In this document: positions 15,925 through 24,510 of the stretch, piece by piece | How positions within the stretch are numbered: position 1 is the stretch's first letter | How the letters are laid out: each line of letters starts with the position of its first letter | NCBI GenBank assembly: GCA_903231505.1 | Contig: CAFBRK010000194.1 | Coordinates: 1 to 32,484, forward strand | Direction: 5' to 3' | DNA: 32,484 bases | Source of the DNA: Olavius algarvensis associated proteobacterium Delta 3 | Lineage (GTDB): Bacteria; Desulfobacterota; Desulfobacteria; Desulfobacterales; CAFBRK01 | The notes under the pieces: generated by a model | What the model was told of the DNA's origin: nothing | Seen by the model: the letters and a program-made list of their open reading frames with translations, nothing else | Databases searched by the model: none | Made by a program: the position numbers and the translations under genes

Positions 15925-16950
15925 ATGTTTAAAACGGTGACGATCGACAATGCCGTTGGACTGGTTCTCGCCCATGACATCACCGAAATCCGCAAGGGCG
16001 AGTTCAAGGGCAGAGCGTTTAAAAAGGGACACCGTGTCCGGCAGGCGGATATCTGCCACTTGCAGCGTCTCGGCAAACAGCATCTGTATGTCCTGGATCT
16101 GAAGGACGGATGGCTTCACGAAAACGATGCGGTGGTGGCCATGGCCGGCGCCTTTTGCGGACCGGGCATCAGATGGCACGGAGGGCCGAAGGAAGGCAAG
16201 CTGAACCTGGTGGCCGAGATAGACGGCCTGTTCAAGGTGGCGGTAGCGCCGCTGACCGAAGTCAATACCCTCGGCGATGTCATGTGTGCCACACGGCACA
16301 CCAACACCCTGGTCCGGAAAGGGGATGTGGTTGCCGGCACCAGGGCCATTCCACTGGTTATCCAGGCCGATATCGTTGAAAAAGCCGTCTCGATTGCTAG
16401 ATCCAGACAGGGTCTGATTCAGGTCAAACCGTTGCGGCGGGCAAGGGCCGGCATCGTGATTACCGGAAACGAGGTCTTTACCCGGTTGATCGAAGACCGC
16501 TTCGAGGAAGTCCTGCGACATAAAATCGATCGGATCGGCTCAGGGGTTATCGGTGTGGCCTTTGCCCCGGATGATCCGGCCATGATTGCCGGTGAGATCC
16601 AGTCCCTGATCTCTTCGGGTGCGGATCTGATCCTGACCACCGGGGGCATGTCCGTGGATCCGGACGATGTCACCTGCGAGGGCATCCGTAAAGCCGGTGG
16701 ACACGCGGAATCCTACGGTGCCCCGGTTCTGCCCGGCGCCATGTTCATGACCGCGGAGATCGGCGGCGTCCCTGTCCTTGGCGTCCCTGCCTGCGGTCTT
16801 TACCATGAGACCACGATTCTGGACCTTGTGCTTCCCAGAATACTGGCCGGGGAAACCGTCACCCGCCGTGAACTGGCCGGCATGGGACACGGGGGACTCT
16901 GCCTGAACTGCGATAACTGCCGGTTTCCGATTTGTCCTTTCGGAAAATAG
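15925..16950 (+). CDS. MoeA-like molybdopterin-binding protein with Cys-rich tail
   Basis: Protein of 341 aa. Residues about 175-310 form a MoCF-type molybdopterin-binding domain: TGNEV at 180-184, TTGGMSVDPDD at 238-248 and GVPAC at 286-290. The N-terminal half contains an AHDITEIRKGEFKGRAFKKG segment like that of the MoeA-related group of Desulfobacterota and Clostridia, but is shorter than true MoeA. The last 16 residues hold four cysteines (326, 329, 332, 337), C-x2-C-x2-C-x4-C, probably a metal or iron-sulfur site. True MoeA inserts molybdate into adenylylated molybdopterin. Whether this protein does so or is a cofactor sensor or carrier is open. The start at 15925 has GGGAG 8 bases upstream; longer in-frame starts run into the preceding gene. 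Confidence 0.85.
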   Translation: MFKTVTIDNAVGLVLAHDITEIRKGEFKGRAFKKGHRVRQADICHLQRLGKQHLYVLDLKDGWLHENDAVVAMAGAFCGPGIRWHGGPKEGKLNLVAEIDGLFKVAVAPLTEVNTLGDVMCATRHTNTLVRKGDVVAGTRAIPLVIQADIVEKAVSIARSRQGLIQVKPLRRARAGIVITGNEVFTRLIEDRFEEVLRHKIDRIGSGVIGVAFAPDDPAMIAGEIQSLISSGADLILTTGGMSVDPDDVTCEGIRKAGGHAESYGAPVLPGAMFMTAEIGGVPVLGVPACGLYHETTILDLVLPRILAGETVTRRELAGMGHGGLCLNCDNCRFPICPFGK

Positions 16951-16994
16951 TTTTCCCTACCATCATTTCATCCCCGCAATATCGGTTGTGGCAT

Positions 16995-17022
16995 TTGACA
17001 ATCCTGTTAGTGTTTCTATTGT
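16995..17022 (+). promoter_or_regulatory. Sigma-70 type promoter candidate for the cyclase gene
   Basis: TTGACA at 16995-17000 and TATTGT at 17017-17022 are separated by 16 bases. The -35 is perfect and the -10 matches at four of six positions. It lies about 60 bases before the cyclase start and just after the end of the nar operon. Confidence 0.45.
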
Positions 17023-17081
17023 CTTTTCAGACAGATATCTTAACCCTAGACCTTTTCATGATGTGAGGGGTGAATCGCCCG

Positions 17082-18947
17082 ATGCCGGAAGACCGTGTCA
17101 AACGGAGCCTGCGCGCCATTCTCAGTGCCGACGTGGCCGGATACAGCCGCCTCATGGGACAGGATGAAGTCGCGACCGTCAGAACCATCGAATCCCTCCG
17201 CAAGGTGTTTTCGGATCTTGTCGAGGAGTTTGCCGGGCGGGTTGTCGACACCCCGGGGGACAATATCCTTGCCGAGTTTTCCAGTGCCGTCGACGCCGTT
17301 CAATGCGCCATCGAAATTCAGGGCAGGATCGCTGAATTTAACGAAACACTATCGCCGGACCGTCGGATGATCTTTCGGATCGGCATCAATATCGGCGATA
17401 TTATTGTCGAGGGAGAACGCATTTACGGGGAAGGGGTGAACATTGCCGCCCGCATCGAGAGCCTGGCAGCTCCCGGCGGTATCAGCATATCCAGCGGCGT
17501 ACACGAGCAGATCAAACAGAAACTGGCCCTTGCCTGTGAGGATCAGGGGATCCACGAGGTGAAAAACATCTCGGAGCCGATTCACGTATTCCGGGTGCAT
17601 CTCCAGCCGGACGCGATGCCTGCCCCGCAGAAGCCGATAAAACACGGCTCCCGAAAGTGGATCGGAGCGGCAGCCGCCCTCCTGTTTCTCGCCCTTGCGG
17701 CAGGCGGTCTTTATTTACTCAAAGGTATTCCATCGTACCCTGATCATGCTGTCACCGGCGAAAATCAGGAATCCGAAAAACCAGCCATTGCCGTTCTGCC
17801 GTTCACCAATCTGGGCACCGGAGATCAGGACGATTATTTCATCGACGGCATGACCAACGACATCATCACCGATCTTTCCAGGTTCAAGGAACTGATGGTC
17901 ATCGCCAGCAATACCATGTTCACGTTCAAGGGCAAGCCGGTCCGGACACAGGCGCTGCACGAGGACCTGAGCGTCCGGTACATTCTCGAAGGCAGCGTCC
18001 AGAAATCCGGGGACCGGGTACGCATTAATGTGCAGTTGATCGACGGTGCCGGCGGACACCATCTGTGGGCCGAGCGCTACGACCGGAAGCTTGAAGACGT
18101 ATTTGCCGTGCAGGACGATTTGGTGCAGACCATCGTGGGTCGAATGACGGCACAAATCAGCGAATCCGAGCGCCAGCGGGTGTCTCGCAAAGACGTTAAA
18201 AACATGCAGGCTTACGATTATCTGCTGCGGGGGCTCCAGTACTATCGCCATTGGACACCTGAGGATATGAGACAGGCCCGACAGATGTTTCAGCGGGCCA
18301 TCGAGATCGATCCCCGCTACTCCGCGGTTTACACCGCCGTGGCCGATACCTATCTATGGGAATATTTGTACGGCACCATGTTCCCCGACCAGACGTTGGA
18401 ACTGGTGGATCATTTTGCGCGCAGAGCACTGGCTTTGGATGACGACCAGCCCGGAGCGCACTCACTGGTAGGGTATGTATTTTTTCGGAGAGGGGATTTC
18501 GACGCCGCCATGGGGGAACTGCTGCGTGCCTATGAGCTGAATCCAAACGATGCACTGACCCACCATCGAATTGCAGCGGTGTCGCTTTATTCCGGAAAGT
18601 TCAAGGAAGCCGCTCGATGGCAGGAATCCTCTGAGCGACTCGACCCGTGGCAGCCCGCGGGCAGAGTAATGATCCTTGGAATGGCCTATTATCTGGATGA
18701 ACGTTATCAGGATGCCGTTTCCGCTCTAAAACGCAGCATCGCCGGCGATCCCGACTACGTGGGCAGTTACATCGTATTGGCAGCGATCTATTCACGGATG
18801 GGCCGCCGGGAAGATGCCGGCCGTGCGGCGAAGCGTGTCTTGGACCTTGATCCGTTTTTCGACGTGGCGTATTACGGTTCCGCATTTAAAAACGGGTCGG
18901 ACCGAAATAAAATCCAGGAAGATCTGCGTAAAGCAGGTCTTCCTTAG
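17082..18947 (+). CDS. Class III adenylate/guanylate cyclase with TolB-like and TPR domains
   Basis: Protein of 621 aa. Residues 10-175 are a class III cyclase domain. The two metal-binding aspartates are Asp17 (ILSADVAGYSRLM) and Asp60 (DTPGDNILAEF), and GVNIAARIESLA carries the transition-state Asn/Arg pair, so it should be active. A membrane helix follows at about 193-213. Residues 233-345 resemble the TolB/FlgO-like domain found in this architecture (IAVLPFTNLG, then YILEGSVQK). The rest is a run of TPR repeats to the end. The cyclase is cytoplasmic and the TPR part is periplasmic or external if the single helix spans. Start: ATG at 17082, with GAGGGG about 11 bases upstream; a GTG at 17070 is the alternative. 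Such proteins often come in many copies. The stimulus is unknown. Confidence 0.88.
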   Translation: MPEDRVKRSLRAILSADVAGYSRLMGQDEVATVRTIESLRKVFSDLVEEFAGRVVDTPGDNILAEFSSAVDAVQCAIEIQGRIAEFNETLSPDRRMIFRIGINIGDIIVEGERIYGEGVNIAARIESLAAPGGISISSGVHEQIKQKLALACEDQGIHEVKNISEPIHVFRVHLQPDAMPAPQKPIKHGSRKWIGAAAALLFLALAAGGLYLLKGIPSYPDHAVTGENQESEKPAIAVLPFTNLGTGDQDDYFIDGMTNDIITDLSRFKELMVIASNTMFTFKGKPVRTQALHEDLSVRYILEGSVQKSGDRVRINVQLIDGAGGHHLWAERYDRKLEDVFAVQDDLVQTIVGRMTAQISESERQRVSRKDVKNMQAYDYLLRGLQYYRHWTPEDMRQARQMFQRAIEIDPRYSAVYTAVADTYLWEYLYGTMFPDQTLELVDHFARRALALDDDQPGAHSLVGYVFFRRGDFDAAMGELLRAYELNPNDALTHHRIAAVSLYSGKFKEAARWQESSERLDPWQPAGRVMILGMAYYLDERYQDAVSALKRSIAGDPDYVGSYIVLAAIYSRMGRREDAGRAAKRVLDLDPFFDVAYYGSAFKNGSDRNKIQEDLRKAGLP

Positions 18948-19024
18948 CGGATGTTGGCATGCAACGTCCCGGCCGACGTGACCATTGCATCACTTCAGTT
19001 CGAGGCAATGGCCTGGGTGGTGCA

Positions 19025-19504
19025 TTATTTCGCCAGTCTCTCCCAAGCTTGATTGGCCTTTGTAATATTTGTTTTTGGATTCGCAGCAAACTCATCCATG
19101 CTCTCGCTGGACCAGCCTAGATAGAGTTTCCCATCGATAATCTTCCAGTTTTCAGGATTGACCCCGGCAGCCTGCCCGGATGAGGACAAACTGCCCGCTC
19201 AGTAGCCTCCGTACTGGGGGGCGTAGGCTTCGGGGTCGGCCTTAAACAGATTCTGATGCTCGGCGCTGGTAAAGTACCACTTGGCATCTCTCCAGACGTA
19301 TTCGAAATCGCTATCTCCCTTTACCGCCCGGTTTTCAGTGAAATACGCCACCGGATCGAATCCCTTGATCGCAACACCGAAAAAAAAGGTCTTGTTGACA
19401 CTGTCCAGGCCGAACGCCAGGGCCGGCGCCATCAGCACCGTCAAGACGGCCACAAGAGCTGCAACAGAAACTCTTCTTTTTATTATGGAAGTATGCGTAA
19501 CCAT
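19025..19504 (-). CDS. YHS-domain selenoprotein, exported (in-frame TGA read as Sec)
   Basis: Reading from the ATG at 19504, the frame gives a signal peptide (residues 1-31, ending APALAFG) and a YHS domain (KGFDPVAYF, then FEYVWRDAKWYFTSAEHQNLF), then YGGY and a TGA at 19199-19201 (codon 102). The same frame stays open for 57 more codons to the TAA at 19025-19027. It continues the family pattern with VNPENWKIIDGKLYLGWS and ITKANQAWERLAK. Relatives have Cys right after YGGY, so TGA sits exactly at a Cys position. A hairpin starts four bases after it (19166-19195). This is strong evidence for selenocysteine, giving 159 aa instead of a truncated 101. Ribosome site AAAGGAAA precedes the ATG. Families labelled YHS (seleno)protein exist; their substrate is unknown. 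It requires selA, selB, selC and selD elsewhere. Confidence 0.85.
19166..19195 (-). promoter_or_regulatory. SECIS-like hairpin after the UGA codon
   Basis: On the mRNA, bases +4 to +33 after the UGA fold into one continuous 12-bp stem with a six-base loop (UCAUCC). The lower part is GGCAG pairing CUGCC; the upper part is UUUGUCC pairing GGGCAGG with three G-U pairs. Position and size suit a bacterial SECIS element read by SelB. The loop differs from the E. coli fdhF loop, but loops vary between lineages. Confidence 0.6.
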
Positions 19505-19967
19505 ATGCGTTTCCTTTTAATTAGCGTTTGCAGACATAACCCAAGTTTGGATGCCGGCATGTCTGTGCGTGATTTGGCAGGAGACGGTATTCGAGGGCTA
19601 CAGAAACTCACAGGCATTGAACAAGAAGTCGGGTAATCGACAGATCGGCATCGGCTACAAGGTAACCAAATGTAAATGTATCTCTGCCTCGATCAAAGTC
19701 AAGTCGATCGGAAACAGATGCCGACAGTGGCCTGGCGGGAAACCCATATTTGAATTCACCCGGTTGGTGTGACCTTCCCCGGATATCCTGATATAATACC
19801 GTTTGCGGATCGACGATAATGATGAACGAAACAACGGGCGGGCTAACCCTGCGAAAGTGGAGCAGCGCTACCCTTTAATTAGCTTTGGTACATTTTCCGG
19901 CCACTCTGGGCGTGCTATGACACGCCCCGGAGGTGCTGATCACACCATACCAAAAAGGAGAGTCAGA
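19505..19967. other. Intergenic region with promoter candidate and leader hairpin
   Basis: No convincing gene lies here; the short frames have no ribosome site or family pattern. A promoter candidate pointing right has TGTGAC at 19768-19773 and a perfect TATAAT at 19792-19797 (spacer 18). The leader that would follow contains a strong hairpin, GGGCGTG-ctatga-CACGCCC, at 19908-19927, about 28 bases before the ribosome site of the 68-aa gene. No riboswitch class was recognised. Confidence 0.4.
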
Positions 19968-20174
19968 ATGCGCGGCGCATTGATGATATGCATCGTTATC
20001 ACGTTGCTGATCGTCGGATATCTGGTCATCCAGCGCATGGGGCCGGACACTTCCGATAAAATGAGCAAACCCCGGGCGCAGCAGACCATCGACCGGGCTG
20101 GGGACACTGCCGACCGCGTCAACGAGAAGGTGAAACATCTCGGCGAGCGGGTGAAGGCGGCTGATCAGAATTAA
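19968..20174 (+). CDS. Small single-span membrane protein (68 aa), unknown function
   Basis: The ATG at 19968 has AAGGAG seven bases upstream, an excellent site, giving 68 aa. An in-frame upstream start at 19803 has none. Residues about 4-22 form one hydrophobic helix (ICIVITLLIVGYLVI). The remainder is hydrophilic and helical with alternating charge (IDRAGDTADRVNEKVKHLGERVKAA), a short amphipathic or coiled-coil tail. The family is unknown. It stands alone, 60 bases before the end of a convergent gene. Confidence 0.65.
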   Translation: MRGALMICIVITLLIVGYLVIQRMGPDTSDKMSKPRAQQTIDRAGDTADRVNEKVKHLGERVKAADQN

Positions 20175-20234
20175 GTGTTTCAATCACGCGGGAACAACGG
20201 CCGTGGACCACTGCAACACCGAGCGGTCGATGCA

Positions 20235-23200
20235 TCATTCCGATTTTAACGTGACCTGGTGCAGAAACGGATAGTCGATCGGCCTGTGGGTGGCCCCGCT
20301 GCCCAAAACCTGCACGTGGGGATGCTTGGTGGAAGAATTCGCGCTGACATAAACGGTGCCGGCAGGTTTACAGTAGACTTGCCTGGAATAGGTCGGCGTG
20401 GCTGTTTCAATATAGGCAGGGAAACCCTCCGGCAGCCCAACAATCCGGGCCTTGAACGTCACCGAGTATGGCTTTCTGCCGTCAGGTGGAGGGTCGATTT
20501 GAACCAGCGCTGTTCCCACCGGGTTCACCTTTCTATCGTCTCCTCTGAGGTGGGAATACTCAAACGATTCGAATAGTACCAACGGCCGATTGGAATGCTG
20601 CGCATACTTCTCGAGTGTATCGCCTTCGCAGCGCTCTGTTGCTTTAATACCGATCTGTTCCCGCAAAAAAGTACCCCAGTGACGTGGCAGGGCCTCACAC
20701 GCCTCCCAGGCTTTTTGAAATTCTTCCAATGCCGTTCCGATGTCAGCGGTATTCTCAGCATTTTTAATATGATCCGCAACGTTCTTCTGGTTGACGGGCA
20801 GCGCATCCCGATAACCCGTCGGATTTGCCGCTGCTTTTTTCAGATCGGATTCCATGGCAATCAGCGCCGTGCCGGTTGTTTGGCGAACCTGCCGGCCAGG
20901 TGCCCGTTTCTGCCAGACCGGCTTCAGACTACGGATAGCATTCCGATCCACATAGGCGGTTCGCGATCGGGTCATGGCGCGCATTTGCCTGGACAGGTCG
21001 CCCAGCTCTGAAAAAATCGTCGTTCCGGACGCCCCGCCAGGGCGCAGATCTCCCAAAATTGCTTCCTGCTGGTCCAGAAACTGGGAGAGTGCCGAAAGCA
21101 GTGGTCTGAAGTCCGCCTTTTCGTCCGTCAATGTCGTATCAAACCGTTCTTTAAATTCATCCAGGGTTTGGGAGAATAGATTCGGATCGACTTCGGGAAT
21201 TTTGTCTTTATAGCCCGCAATGGCTTCAACGATTCGGGCCAGTTCCTGGGCATTTTTCTTTCGGACATCATGGCGGTGCCGGATGTCCCTCATGGACAAG
21301 TCGGTCGCCCTCCTGAGGTCGCCTTTTTTGATGGCGTCCGCTTTTCTTTCAAGGGACTCTCGGTTGGCCAGAAAGTACATGTGCCTGGGTACCGGCAAAG
21401 ATCCATCGTTGTAGACAGCCAGGGCTTCTTTTCTTTCAAGTGCGGCCTGAAAGCGGGCGTAGGCTGCGTCGATCTTTTCCATCAGCGATTGAAACGCCTC
21501 GTAGCGTTCCACGTTGGCTTCAGCTTCTTGCTGAAAGCCCGATATTTTTTCTTCCGCCTCGGATTCGGTCCGGTATCGGAGACCATCCTTTTGACGTTCG
21601 TAAAACATGTTTCGGGCGCCACCGGAAATCTCGCGAGAAAACCGGTCTCCTTCGGAGAGCAATTCGGTGAGCTCCTGCTCTGCCGCACGGTACTCATCTT
21701 CAATTGCGCTTGTTTCATCCCGAACCTTCTGTTCCGTTTGTTTATAGTAATCGTAGATTCGTTTCCCCAACATGTCCCGAGCTTCGAATGCTTGGTTTCG
21801 GAGAGCGTATAACTCTTGTGTTTTTGCTCGAATGACTTCCAGCCGATCCTTTCGTTCTTTATCTGGCAGGTTCGAGCTGCTGATCAGAGTGCGACGGGCC
21901 TGGAGTTCTTTCTCGATGCGATAATAATTCGCTTCCCATTCGCTCCAATTAAGGGACAGCTCTTGGATTAGTTTTTCCGCTTCCGGCAGAATATCTTCTC
22001 GAGGTCTGTTGCCTTCAAGGTCTGCCAGTTCATCAAGCTTTGTTTGAACCTCGGCGAGGTCCTGTCGAAAATCGGGAACTGTCGGCAGGTTTGTGGCTTC
22101 ATGCATAGCTGGTGTCGGGGGCCGTTTGTACGTCAGTGGGGTTGCTTTTACAATAAATGGCTTTCCAAGGCGGCCGGCATCGCTGGAGATTACCCGTGTG
22201 CCGGAGGGCATTTTTTGGAAGATATATACCCCTTCGGAAGTCTGCTTGGCACGAATGGTCATACCCTCAATTGAGCCACTACTGACCGATGATGGGCCGG
22301 TTTTTGTCCATACAGTCGTTATGGGAAGTCCGTCACCCTCAATGCGGACAGTCACCGGATACGCGAGTGGTTGTCGAATCGATTTATTAAACACATACGT
22401 TGTTTCGGTACTTCGCCAATCCTGCCGGACCCGACTAAAGCGGCTATCGATATTGAGGTGGTGGCGTCGGTATTGGGTGGGGCCGGGGAACTTGGCTTCT
22501 CCTGAGGGGACTAGATACAATTCGAAGGCGCGAGCCGGCTCTTTTTTCTCCGGATCGATCATTTTACCTTCAGGGAAAATGAATTCAACACCACGATTGG
22601 TCACTGGGCGGGTCGCAATAATATATTTGTCGCTGTGGACCAGATGGGCCACAAGGTCCTTAGTGGGAGCAAATCTTCCGGCATCCACAATGTTGGGCAC
22701 CACCACTTTGACCTGACGCTTCAGCAATCCCTTTTCCTCTAAACTCATGGTATAAATCAGATCCATCTCGGCATCGATCACTCGCCGTTGCACTTCATCG
22801 TAAAGGGCCGGATAGATGTACTCGTTCAAAAACCGTTCCCGGTAAGCTTTCTTGTACAGACCGGCATCGCCCGGGTTTTTGTCGTATTGCACCTTGAGGG
22901 TGTACCAGCCACGGATCCCGTGGCAGACCGGGTCGTCCCAGAAGCTGTCCAGGGCCTGTTGAACTTTTGCATCCGCGTTTTCCTGAGCATACAGTTTCCA
23001 GATATGGGCGGCTGTCTTGTCATCGGAAAGATGGAAATTGACATAGGCACGATAAAAATCGGTATCGATCTGCTTCAGGGCTGCATTTCCAATCGTATCG
23101 AGCTGGTATTTCAAGATCCCAAGACCGGCGCTCACCGGTCCGCCGGCGCCTTTTTCCACCAGGAATTTGGTGGCCTCCCATCCAACGTCCAGGCCGATAT

Positions 23201-23606
23201 GCTCACCCTGCACGAAGGCTTTGTCCATAAGAGTGGCAACTGTGATACACAGGCCGAGATTTCCCAGACCTTCCTGGGTTTTTCCGATCCAACCAGCGGC
23301 TTCACCCGCACCGGCGATGGTAATGACGTCGGTGAACAGACCAAGATTGGATCCCAGTTCTTGAAAGTTCTTGCGGAGATCGGCTTCACTTTGCGGAGGA
23401 GAGGTCTTCAGGTGAGACCTGAACTTCTCAATCTCTTTGAGGACCTGCTCTTCGGTCAGAATCGGCCGAGGTACGTTGGGGGACGCCTCGAACTTCTCTT
23501 TGGGGAACGTTACATCGTCCATTTCCCGTGCCATCTGGGCATGGGAAGGAACAGTCAGGCAAAACGCTATCAGTATCAGGATGGCGAAACGGATGATTTT
23601 TTTCAT
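20235..23606 (-). CDS. Large exported protein with coiled coil, unknown family
   Basis: Protein of 1123 aa. The start at 23606 has GGAG with a 7-base spacer and gives a typical Sec signal peptide cleaved after SHA (residue 23). A longer frame to 23744 would bury this signal. Residues about 85-165 are Gly/Ala-rich with alternating hydrophobic segments (GLGNLGLCITVATLMDKAF, GAGGPVSAGLGILKYQL). The middle (about 330-500) looks beta-rich. Residues about 520-780 are rich in Glu, Lys, Arg and Gln with heptad-like spacing and should form long helices or coiled coils. The C-terminal 110 residues look beta-rich. I recognise no enzyme motif, LPXTG or autotransporter end. It should be periplasmic or surface-attached. 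The SEC-C gene upstream on the same strand ends 103 bases before its start, so the two may be co-transcribed. Confidence 0.75.
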   Translation of the reverse strand: MKKIIRFAILILIAFCLTVPSHAQMAREMDDVTFPKEKFEASPNVPRPILTEEQVLKEIEKFRSHLKTSPPQSEADLRKNFQELGSNLGLFTDVITIAGAGEAAGWIGKTQEGLGNLGLCITVATLMDKAFVQGEHIGLDVGWEATKFLVEKGAGGPVSAGLGILKYQLDTIGNAALKQIDTDFYRAYVNFHLSDDKTAAHIWKLYAQENADAKVQQALDSFWDDPVCHGIRGWYTLKVQYDKNPGDAGLYKKAYRERFLNEYIYPALYDEVQRRVIDAEMDLIYTMSLEEKGLLKRQVKVVVPNIVDAGRFAPTKDLVAHLVHSDKYIIATRPVTNRGVEFIFPEGKMIDPEKKEPARAFELYLVPSGEAKFPGPTQYRRHHLNIDSRFSRVRQDWRSTETTYVFNKSIRQPLAYPVTVRIEGDGLPITTVWTKTGPSSVSSGSIEGMTIRAKQTSEGVYIFQKMPSGTRVISSDAGRLGKPFIVKATPLTYKRPPTPAMHEATNLPTVPDFRQDLAEVQTKLDELADLEGNRPREDILPEAEKLIQELSLNWSEWEANYYRIEKELQARRTLISSSNLPDKERKDRLEVIRAKTQELYALRNQAFEARDMLGKRIYDYYKQTEQKVRDETSAIEDEYRAAEQELTELLSEGDRFSREISGGARNMFYERQKDGLRYRTESEAEEKISGFQQEAEANVERYEAFQSLMEKIDAAYARFQAALERKEALAVYNDGSLPVPRHMYFLANRESLERKADAIKKGDLRRATDLSMRDIRHRHDVRKKNAQELARIVEAIAGYKDKIPEVDPNLFSQTLDEFKERFDTTLTDEKADFRPLLSALSQFLDQQEAILGDLRPGGASGTTIFSELGDLSRQMRAMTRSRTAYVDRNAIRSLKPVWQKRAPGRQVRQTTGTALIAMESDLKKAAANPTGYRDALPVNQKNVADHIKNAENTADIGTALEEFQKAWEACEALPRHWGTFLREQIGIKATERCEGDTLEKYAQHSNRPLVLFESFEYSHLRGDDRKVNPVGTALVQIDPPPDGRKPYSVTFKARIVGLPEGFPAYIETATPTYSRQVYCKPAGTVYVSANSSTKHPHVQVLGSGATHRPIDYPFLHQVTLKSE

Positions 23607-23709
23607 GGGGCGGCTCCATGGGTATCCAAAGTGAGTCAAGCCAGGCTCAACGCATCGTTGTCTCACCAGACGATCAACACAGTTCTGGTTTGAGGAGAGG
23701 AGGGCTTTT

Positions 23710-23997
23710 TTACGCCCCGCAGCATTTTTTATATTTTTTCCCACTTCCGCAGGGACATGGTTCGTTTCGACCGACTTTCTCTTCTGTAACCACTGTTTCA
23801 GGCCAGTTCTGAAGGGTCTCCAGATCGGTAATATCTTCGTCCATTTTTCGATCGATTTCGAAGGTATAGACCCAACCGTTTTTCTTGAAAATTTTTTCCA
23901 GCTCTTTCAGCCGTTTCTTGGTTTTTACTCTCACATGCACAGGGTTCTTTTCAGTCCCCAGCTTCGCATCTTTTCTCCCATCGAATATTTTTTCCAT
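23710..23997 (-). CDS. SEC-C motif (metal-binding) small protein
   Basis: Protein of 95 aa ending in a complete SEC-C motif, [16 protein letters not shown] (Cys81, Cys83, Cys92, Cys93), a zinc-binding tail like that of SecA. The N-terminal part (residues 15-70) is a small alpha/beta region with [18 protein letters not shown], then VYTFEIDRK. This combination matches the PBPRA1643-type SWIM/SEC-C family as I recall it; the function is unknown. The ATG at 23997 follows AGAGGTG. It precedes the gene for the large exported protein on the same strand. Confidence 0.85.
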   Translation of the reverse strand: MEKIFDGRKDAKLGTEKNPVHVRVKTKKRLKELEKIFKKNGWVYTFEIDRKMDEDITDLETLQNWPETVVTEEKVGRNEPCPCGSGKKYKKCCGA

Positions 23998-24020
23998 CGA
24001 TTCACCTCTTAAATGTTATT

Positions 24021-24047
24021 GCCTCCCTTTTCAAAATTGAGGGAGGC
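24021..24047. repeat. Hairpin upstream of the SEC-C gene
   Basis: GCCTCCCT and AGGGAGGC are perfect 8-base arms around an 11-base loop (TTTCAAAATTG). It lies 23 bases before the SEC-C start, in its leader. It may be an attenuator or a terminator of upstream transcription; no long U-tract follows on either strand. Confidence 0.4.
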
Positions 24048-24157
24048 GTTTGATGGTGTTTATTTGATGGATTCTAAATAGGTATTGTAACCAAATATCC
24101 GCGGGCATGCAACAAAGCGGGGTTCTTGAACCGCCAATTTCCTGACTGAAAAGACCC

Positions 24158-24450
24158 TATAGCAGTTGCCATACATATGTTCCGATTTAATGTAGGGGCC
24201 AGGGTGTGGATTTTTCTCTGCAAGATGAATCTTACGTCGTCATACCGGAGCCTCTCCGCTTGAACGGTTCTGGCAAAGGCACAACACGCCTTTCCGCAAA
24301 GGCCCAGGGAACCATCGTTTTTCTCCATCCGATACGTGATGTACGGGTGCCGTCGTGATGGCTGAGGCGAATTTTTCACATCTTGCAGAGAAAAATCCAC
24401 GCCCTGGACCTTTAGTCATTTTTCGGAACGGAATTCTGAAAATCGCTATA
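24158..24450. mobile_element. MITE-like element, long copy (293 bp)
   Basis: Ends are TATAGC (24158-24163) and GCTATA (24445-24450), as in the element at 5292-5386. The inverted arms extend for about 70 bases each. The inner 29 bases (24199-24227 against 24379-24407) match at 28 of 29 positions, including GGATTTTTCTCTGCAAGATG. About 150 bases of unrelated centre separate them. No transposase fragment is recognisable. The ends TA/TAGC...GCTA/TA would suit a TA-duplicating IS630/Tc1-mariner transposase acting in trans, which is inference. Confidence 0.7.
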
Positions 24451-24510
24451 ATTTTTATCGGATGGCAATCGAAGAGAAAAGCATATCGAAAGAGGAAAAT
24501 AATTCTACCC

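Noticed and set aside
19199..19504. A 101-aa YHS protein ending at the TGA as the complete gene.
   Set aside because: The following 57 codons are in frame and match the rest of the family, so the short version is a truncation by the standard code.
19551..19772. A 73-aa plus-strand open frame.
   Set aside because: No ribosome site and no recognisable composition; it lies in a region that looks non-coding.
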